This document shows positions 58,927 to 64,000 of a DNA stretch of 64,000 nucleotides, piece after piece (within the stretch, counting starts at the first letter, position 1; each line of letters begins with the position of its first letter). The notes below the pieces were generated by a model. The model was not told where the DNA came from. It did not search any database and worked only from the letters and a program-made list of their open reading frames with translations. The translations under genes and the position numbers were made by a program. Origin of the DNA: Apium graveolens (lineage: Eukaryota; Streptophyta; Magnoliopsida; Apiales; Apiaceae); NCBI RefSeq assembly GCF_009905375.1, contig NC_133657.1, positions 67,886,907 through 67,950,906 on the forward strand, given 5' to 3'.

Positions 58927-59499
58927 GTTGGGAAGAGATCGGTGAGAGAAATATTTTGGGTCCAGAATTGATCTAGCAGACAAAAGAGAAAATAGAACTC
59001 ATTCGGAAAAGATTAATAGCGGCTCAAGATCGTGAACGCAAGTATGCTGATCCTGCCAGAAAGGATATGGAATTTGAAGTTGGTGAAGCAGTGCTATTGA
59101 AGATTTCACCTTGGAAAGGTTTATCAAGATTTGGAAAGAAAGGAAAGCTGAGTCCGCGCTATGTTGGCCCTTTTGAGACTTTGAGGCGTGTGGGAAAGGT
59201 TGCTTACGAGTTAGCGTTACCACCTCACATGCAGCATATTCACAATGTGTTCCATGTGTCGATGTTGAAGCGTTATTTGCCTGATTCCAACCATGTGATA
59301 GAATATGAACCAATCGAGATTCAGCCAGATTTATCTTTTGTAGAGCAACCAGTGCAGATATTAGATAGGAAAGAAAGAGTGCTTAGGAATAAGTCTGTAT
59401 CTTTAGTGCGATTTTTGTGGAGGAATCCCAAGGTTGAAGAGTCGACCTGGGAGTTAGAAAGCGAAATGCGATCTAAGTATCCTCATTTGTTTTCCTAGG
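58927..59499 (+). pseudogene. Tekay integrase C-terminus and chromodomain
   Basis: It continues the integrase after element C (WEEIGER, then ADPARKDMEFEVGEAVLLK). The GPY/F-type domain (YVGPFETLRRVGKVAYELAL) is followed by HNVFHVSMLKRYLPD. The chromodomain-like end carries LRNKSVSLVRFLWRN and VEESTWELESEMRSKYPHLF, stopping at 59497-59499. No stop lies within this stretch. Confidence 0.92.
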
Positions 59500-59522
59500 C
59501 TGATTCTGAGGACAGAATCCTG

Positions 59523-59537
59523 TTAAGGAGGGAAGGA
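59523..59537 (+). promoter_or_regulatory. Polypurine tract of the Tekay element
   Basis: TTAAGGAGGGAAGGA ends right before the LTR start TGTAATATCC at 59538. Confidence 0.88.
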
Positions 59538-62500
59538 TGTAATATCCGGGAAAATTACGTGAATATTTTATATGTTAAATAAATAAATATTATGTCTTCT
59601 ATAAATTTAAAGTAATTACTTCCATGATATTAGATGTTATAGTTGTTATGTGTGTTTCTGTGCGGGCCAGAAAATTTTTCAATTGATTAATATATGCGTT
59701 TAAACTTCAATTATATGAATCGATCTGCAATTCGAACTCGTATTTATTTGCGTATTTACCAAGGTACTCGTCTTATTTCATTTTACGCGTGTTTCAATGC
59801 ATTTTATGTGTTATCAGGATTTTATGTTAATTTAGGGATCGTTTATGTTTTTCATAAATCAATGGACCGGGACCCCACCGGGACGTCAAACCCCGCAAAA
59901 TCCGTGTTTTTATTTTTATAAAATTATTTGTATTTCAAATACCCTTGATTTTTGTATTTTTGAATTTTTCACAATTTTTGGGGAATTTTGACATTAATTT
60001 TGTATTTTATCGTTTTTAAAATTATTTCCCGTAATTATTATTTTGGGGCTTAATTATTGTAATTTAGGGGATAAAAACACCCTTAATTTATTTTAGGGTA
60101 TCAATTTCTGCAATAGTATAAATAGCTGATCAGATTAATTGATTGATTTTATTTTTATAAAAATTCAGAAAAAAAAATATAAAAGAAAAACCAAGAACAG
60201 GTGGGGGTGTTCTTGAGGGTAGGAATTAAAATCAAAAGTTGAAGGTGATTCTGGGATCCGTTTGTGACGCTCGAATAATCGATTTGAAGCTCTCTTCAAG
60301 CTCTATCTGTTGATATCAACATCATTAACTGAGGTTAATCCTTCTGTGATTTCATTTTTTCATTTTTTTCCTATTTAAATTCGATTTTGATCATAGGATG
60401 GTTGTTTGATGTTTTTGATCATTGATTAATGTTCCTGAGGCTGTGAGGAATGATTTGGTGTTTAATTTTGTTGATTTTGGTTAAGAAATGATAGAGTTCG
60501 AAGTTCTTGGGTTATTAAGTTTTTCAAGTCGAAATTCTGGAGTTATGCTTGATTCTGGGTTAGTTTGAAGCTTAGGAACAGATTCTAAATGAGTTAAGCT
60601 TTAATTTGGTAGTTGAACCATTGAATTTGGTTCGAAAATGAAGGTTTCCGGTAGTTTGGGTCGAGGTCGCCGGATAATGGTTGGAGTTGATTGGTTTTTG
60701 AACGGAATTTTGATTCCGGGATAGTTGGACCTTGCTGGGATTACTGGAAGCTAGAGGACGGAGTTTAGGACGTTTTAGTGGCAAAATCAGGGTGAGACGA
60801 TGGGGTTTTCAGCCGGTTTGAGGACGGCGGTTCACCCAGTCGTCGGCCGGATTCTGGAAATACCCAGATTCCGGCGACTGGACCATCGTTCCGGTCGTCT
60901 TCCCTAGCCAATCCCCTACGAACCCTAACCCTAACCCTGACCCGTTTTTAAAACCCGAGAGATGACCCGCTTTTGATTTATTTTCCCCCAAATTCCCCAC
61001 CTAAATTTTCTTTATGCTTTTATTTTAAAGATTTATTCAGAAATTCAATTTTAGTTTTAGAAAAATTATTTATTTGATTTCAAAAAATCATTTACTTATT
61101 ACTTTAAATTCTAAAAATTATTTACTTAATTATTTTAAATTCCTAAAATTATTTTCTTTTATTATTTTCAAAAATCTAATTTGATTTAATTATTTATAAT
61201 TTATTTTAGTTAATTATTTATGAATTTAATTAATTGATTAAAATCATTTAATCAATTAATTTCATTTACAAATAGTTAAATAAATGTAAATTATTTATAA
61301 TTAATTCAAATAATTCCTAAAAATTGTTTTTAATCTTTCAAAAATTATATTTTGGTATTAATAAAATCAATTAATATTATTATTAATTGATTTATTTCCA
61401 TTTATTTCTTATTTTATTCATAATAATTAAACCGTTCGTCCGTTTAATATGAAACGAACGCGTACAGACTCAGAAAAATATTACGCTTTCAATAAAAATA
61501 CTTTTGAGACCTAATTTCTTTTGTATTGCAATGACATTTGATTTGTGTATCAGTTTAAGTCGGTATTTGATTGGTAAATATTATTAATGACCTAATTTCA
61601 TTCAGAACGCACTAAGACATATCTTTTAACGATCTGACTTATGTGTTACATGAAATATGTGATTACATGATATATAAATGACATGATTATGTGTGACGTG
61701 ATATGCATGCTATGTGTTTACAGTTTTAAAATGTCATGCTTAGTTATAAATGATCGGGTAGATGTCAAGACGTGTAGTAACGTCGATTGAGTTGGGTTCT
61801 GTCAATTAAGATAGTTCTTTTATTTATAGAATCGAGTAGCAAGAAGTGCGGTCGAGTGTTAAATGGAGATAGTAGCCAGCAGCTATAAGCAGAGTTATAG
61901 TAAGAGGTTATCAAGCATACCAGGCAAGTACCTTAACTTCACTTATCGTTCAAGTGACATTTATTTTGAATCATATTATACAATTATTTATGTCATCACT
62001 TATCATTCAAGTGATATTGACTCTGAATTTATTCTTTCAATTTCTCAACTATTCTAAGTTCAGAATAGCTAAATGTTTTTACATTTCGCTATAACTTACT
62101 TTATACAGTGAAGCCTTGAATTGAGATTAGTGAATAACTAATTATTCTAGTTATTTCACCATTGGTTGTTGAGATAACTCCGGACCATGAGAAATGGGGA
62201 GTTATGTGGTTAAGGATGTCATTTGATTCGACTCCTTTGACGGAAAATTGTTTTTTTATGGGTTGGATGGTTGCGATAGAGGTCGTGGCGGCGGTCCAGC
62301 GTGAGCTATGTGTTATACAGGATATAACACCTTGCTAGGCCGATATGTGCCTGGTGTACCTTTTGTTTAGTTGGATATGCTTCGGCATATCGGTGTTGCT
62401 CCGCGGCTGATCACCACCGGCAACACACCGTCGTTCGAGGATTCCAATCCCAAAACAAATTATATATTCAAATGTTGTTTATTATCAAATATATATCAGT

Positions 62501-62959
62501 TTTGATATTGTTAAAGTATTGTGGTTTGGTTTTGTTCATCAGATATATTGTTGTTGTTGTTCTAAATCATAAACTATATACTGCTTGATGAGTATTTTTT
62601 TCGGTCATACTTGTTTCATATCCTGATTCTTTCATCTAGGCCAGGGCAAGCTTAAATTCTAGGTCTGACCAGAAGTTGTGTGCTTATAGATAGTTGGTGT
62701 GTTTTCCAGGTAGACAGTTTGGGACATTTAACTAGTCTAGAGGTTTGTAATAAAATTTGAATAACTTGTAAAACTAATTAGACTTATGGTTTGTAATAAC
62801 AGTTGGTTTGTATTAGTGCATGTTCCATACTATAACCTGTGATCGATCCAGTTGCATTCAAGGGGTCATATTTATTATATTATTCCTCTGTGATTATTTT
62901 ATTATGGTTTATTGGCTAGTGACCCCCAAATCTAGACCCCGGGTTTTGAGGGCGTCACA
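59538..62959 (+). repeat. 3' LTR of the Tekay element
   Basis: 3422 bp, uninterrupted, which makes it the reference for the split 5' LTR. Its sequence across 61610-61630 shows the site where element B went into the 5' copy. A telomere-like stretch lies at 60921-60938. Open stretches such as 61863-62057 have no recognisable product. Confidence 0.93.
60921..60938 (+). repeat. Telomere-like repeat inside the Tekay LTR
   Basis: AACCCTAACCCTAACCCT, the same as at 25941 in the other LTR. Confidence 0.85.
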
Positions 62960-62964
62960 ATTGT

Positions 62965-63985
62965 TGCACCAGATAGTGGCCTGCATATTGCATCCTTTAT
63001 ACGTCTGCCATTTTCTGGAACTCCGATAGTCGATTCCTCAAAGTTAACCAAACACTCAACTGCCTCATCAGCAATATATGCCTCAGCAATACAACCCTCC
63101 ACGCGAGCCCTTTTCCTTACATATCCTTTAAATATTTTCATGTACCTTTCGAATGGATACATCCATCTAAGGAGAATTGGCCCGCATAGCTCAACCTCTC
63201 GTACAAGATGAATCAAAAGGTGAATCATTATGTCAAACAAGGAAGGGGGGAAATATTTTTCAAGTTGGCATATTGTTATAATTAGTTGAGACTGCATTTT
63301 TTCCAATTTATCGGCTTCAATAACTTTGCTACAAATAGCCTTAAAGAACAGACAAAATCTAATAATGGTGTCCCTGACCTTTTTATGAAGTGACGATCGA
63401 ATTGCAATTGGGAGTAGGTGATGCAAAATCATATGGCAGTCATGGGATTTCATTCTGGTAAGTCGGAGAGTTTCCATCGATATCAAGCTCCTAATATTAG
63501 AACAAAATCCATCAGGAAACTTCATTCCTAAAAATGATGAGCAAATAGTTTTTTTTCAGAATGTGTCAAATTCCAAGATGCCAGCGGTAATTTCACATTC
63601 TTCCCTGCCGTTTCGGGCCTTAGATTCAATCTTATTCCCATTGCAGCCATGTCAAGACGAACAGATTCCTTGTCTTTTATCTTTTTTGGTATATTTAGCA
63701 AGGTACTTAACAAAGCTTCATATATGTATTTCTCAATATGCATGACATCGAGGATATGCCTCACCGGCAAGAACTTCCAATACTCGAGTATAAAATATGG
63801 AAAGTTTCTTCCAAACTGGTCGAGGATCTCCTTTTTTCGTCCAGGGTTTTCGTTGTGTCTTACCATAGACATGGCCTTGTAGATATTGTACTGTTTGAAA
63901 TACTTCCTCCCCTGTTAAAGGTATAGGTACAGAACCCTTCTCAATAGTGTTATCAAAAGCCACTTTCTATTTTCGATATGGATGG
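62965..63985 (-). pseudogene. CACTA transposase core (TNP2-like) with DUF4218-like region
   Basis: From the right edge the minus strand reads PLTGEEVFQTVQYLQG and then, after a frameshift near 63790, FLPVRHILDVMHIEKYIYEAL with TLLNIPKKIKDKESVRLDM. This is the TNP2 (Transposase_21) core. Further on, KSHDCHMILHHLLPIAIRS, PPSLFDIMIHLLIHLVREV and WMYPFERYMKIFKGYVRKR form the DUF4218-like region. It is cut at 62965 by the Tekay element; the DUF4216-like part follows at 24549. The N-terminus lies outside the window. Confidence 0.88.
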
Positions 63986-64000
63986 TCATGTGTCAACCAC

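Larger units (their letters stand above)
24555..62959 (+). mobile_element. Ty3/Gypsy chromovirus, Tekay (Del) type, with two nested Sireviruses
   Basis: It starts TGTAATATCCGGG and ends GGGCGTCACA, with ATTGT at 24550-24554 and 62960-62964. The 3' LTR is 59538-62959; the 5' LTR is 24555-26644 plus 39984-41320, split by element B. The PBS is at 41324. Gag-pol runs from 41855 to 59499 and is split by element C in the integrase. The C-terminal chromodomain sequence (LRNKSVSLVRFLWRN, then VEESTWELESEM) fits the Tekay clade. Sampled LTR sequence differs by about 3%. Removing B and C leaves an ordinary element of about 12 kb. Confidence 0.93.
22909..64000 (-). mobile_element. CACTA (En/Spm) DNA transposon, right end outside window
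   Basis: The left terminus is CACTACAAGAAAA, the canonical CACTA end, with ATT before it as a possible 3-bp TSD. Subterminal repeats follow. The minus strand encodes transposase parts at 62965-63985 and 23551-24549, separated by the Tekay element at 24555-62959. The matching right terminus is not in the window. Since transposase reads leftward, 22909 is the 3' end of the element. Confidence 0.85.

Overview
This is a plant nuclear genome window, probably from a large, retrotransposon-rich eudicot. I see no intact host gene, no tRNA or rRNA gene and no CRISPR array. Almost all of it is transposable elements stacked inside one another, and the stacking can be read from exact target-site duplications (TSDs). 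The only host gene is a broken LRR receptor-like protein (RLP) gene on the minus strand.

Left part (1-10,625): remains of Sirevirus-type Copia elements. These are an LTR end at 1-425, a gag-pol-less derivative ending in an LTR at 4,347-4,856, a minus-strand LTR plus decayed gag at 5,258-7,437, and an LTR piece at 7,505-7,850. They are followed by a MITE-like repeat, a piece of a minus-strand LTR split by a 1.2-kb Helitron (8,611-9,812), and a 181-bp Helitron (10,057-10,237).

Middle (10,626-22,908): the RLP pseudogene (C-terminal piece 10,626-10,907, LRR piece 21,020-22,360) is split by a Reina-type Gypsy element (10,908-21,019, TSD TCATG). That element was itself hit by two retroelements now reduced to solo LTRs (11,675-15,113, TSD GGTAT; 16,318-17,628, TSD AATTT). 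A further Copia-like LTR (22,361-22,908) lies upstream of the LRR piece and is cut by the end of a CACTA transposon.

Right part (22,909-64,000): a CACTA (En/Spm) element on the minus strand, running off the window. Its transposase gene is split by a Tekay-type chromovirus (24,555-62,959, TSD ATTGT) with LTRs of about 3.4 kb. That Tekay holds two large Sireviruses: element B (26,645-39,978, minus strand, TSD CATAT) in its 5' LTR, and element C (45,794-58,921, plus strand, TSD AATAT) in its integrase gene. Both carry gag, pol and a long extra ORF downstream of pol (ORF3). In both, ORF3 begins with ATGGCACC behind a promoter-like leader. Element B also has a 78-codon ORF with its own TATA-like box.

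The most interesting signal is that every Sirevirus-type sequence here carries its own short reiterated motif. In element C it is CGACGGAT/ATCCGTCG, with 30 exact copies that I could place by eye, found in both LTRs, gag, the integrase-RT linker, the region after pol, and ORF3. Copies often sit 22-24 nt apart and are read in different frames. Other families in the window have different motifs in comparable places: ATCAGAACTT, ATCCTGAT, TGTCGACA, AACGGCTA, ATGACAAT and ATCAGTACTT. This looks like a fast-changing element-specific recognition code. The function is inference; the motifs and their positions are read directly from the sequence.
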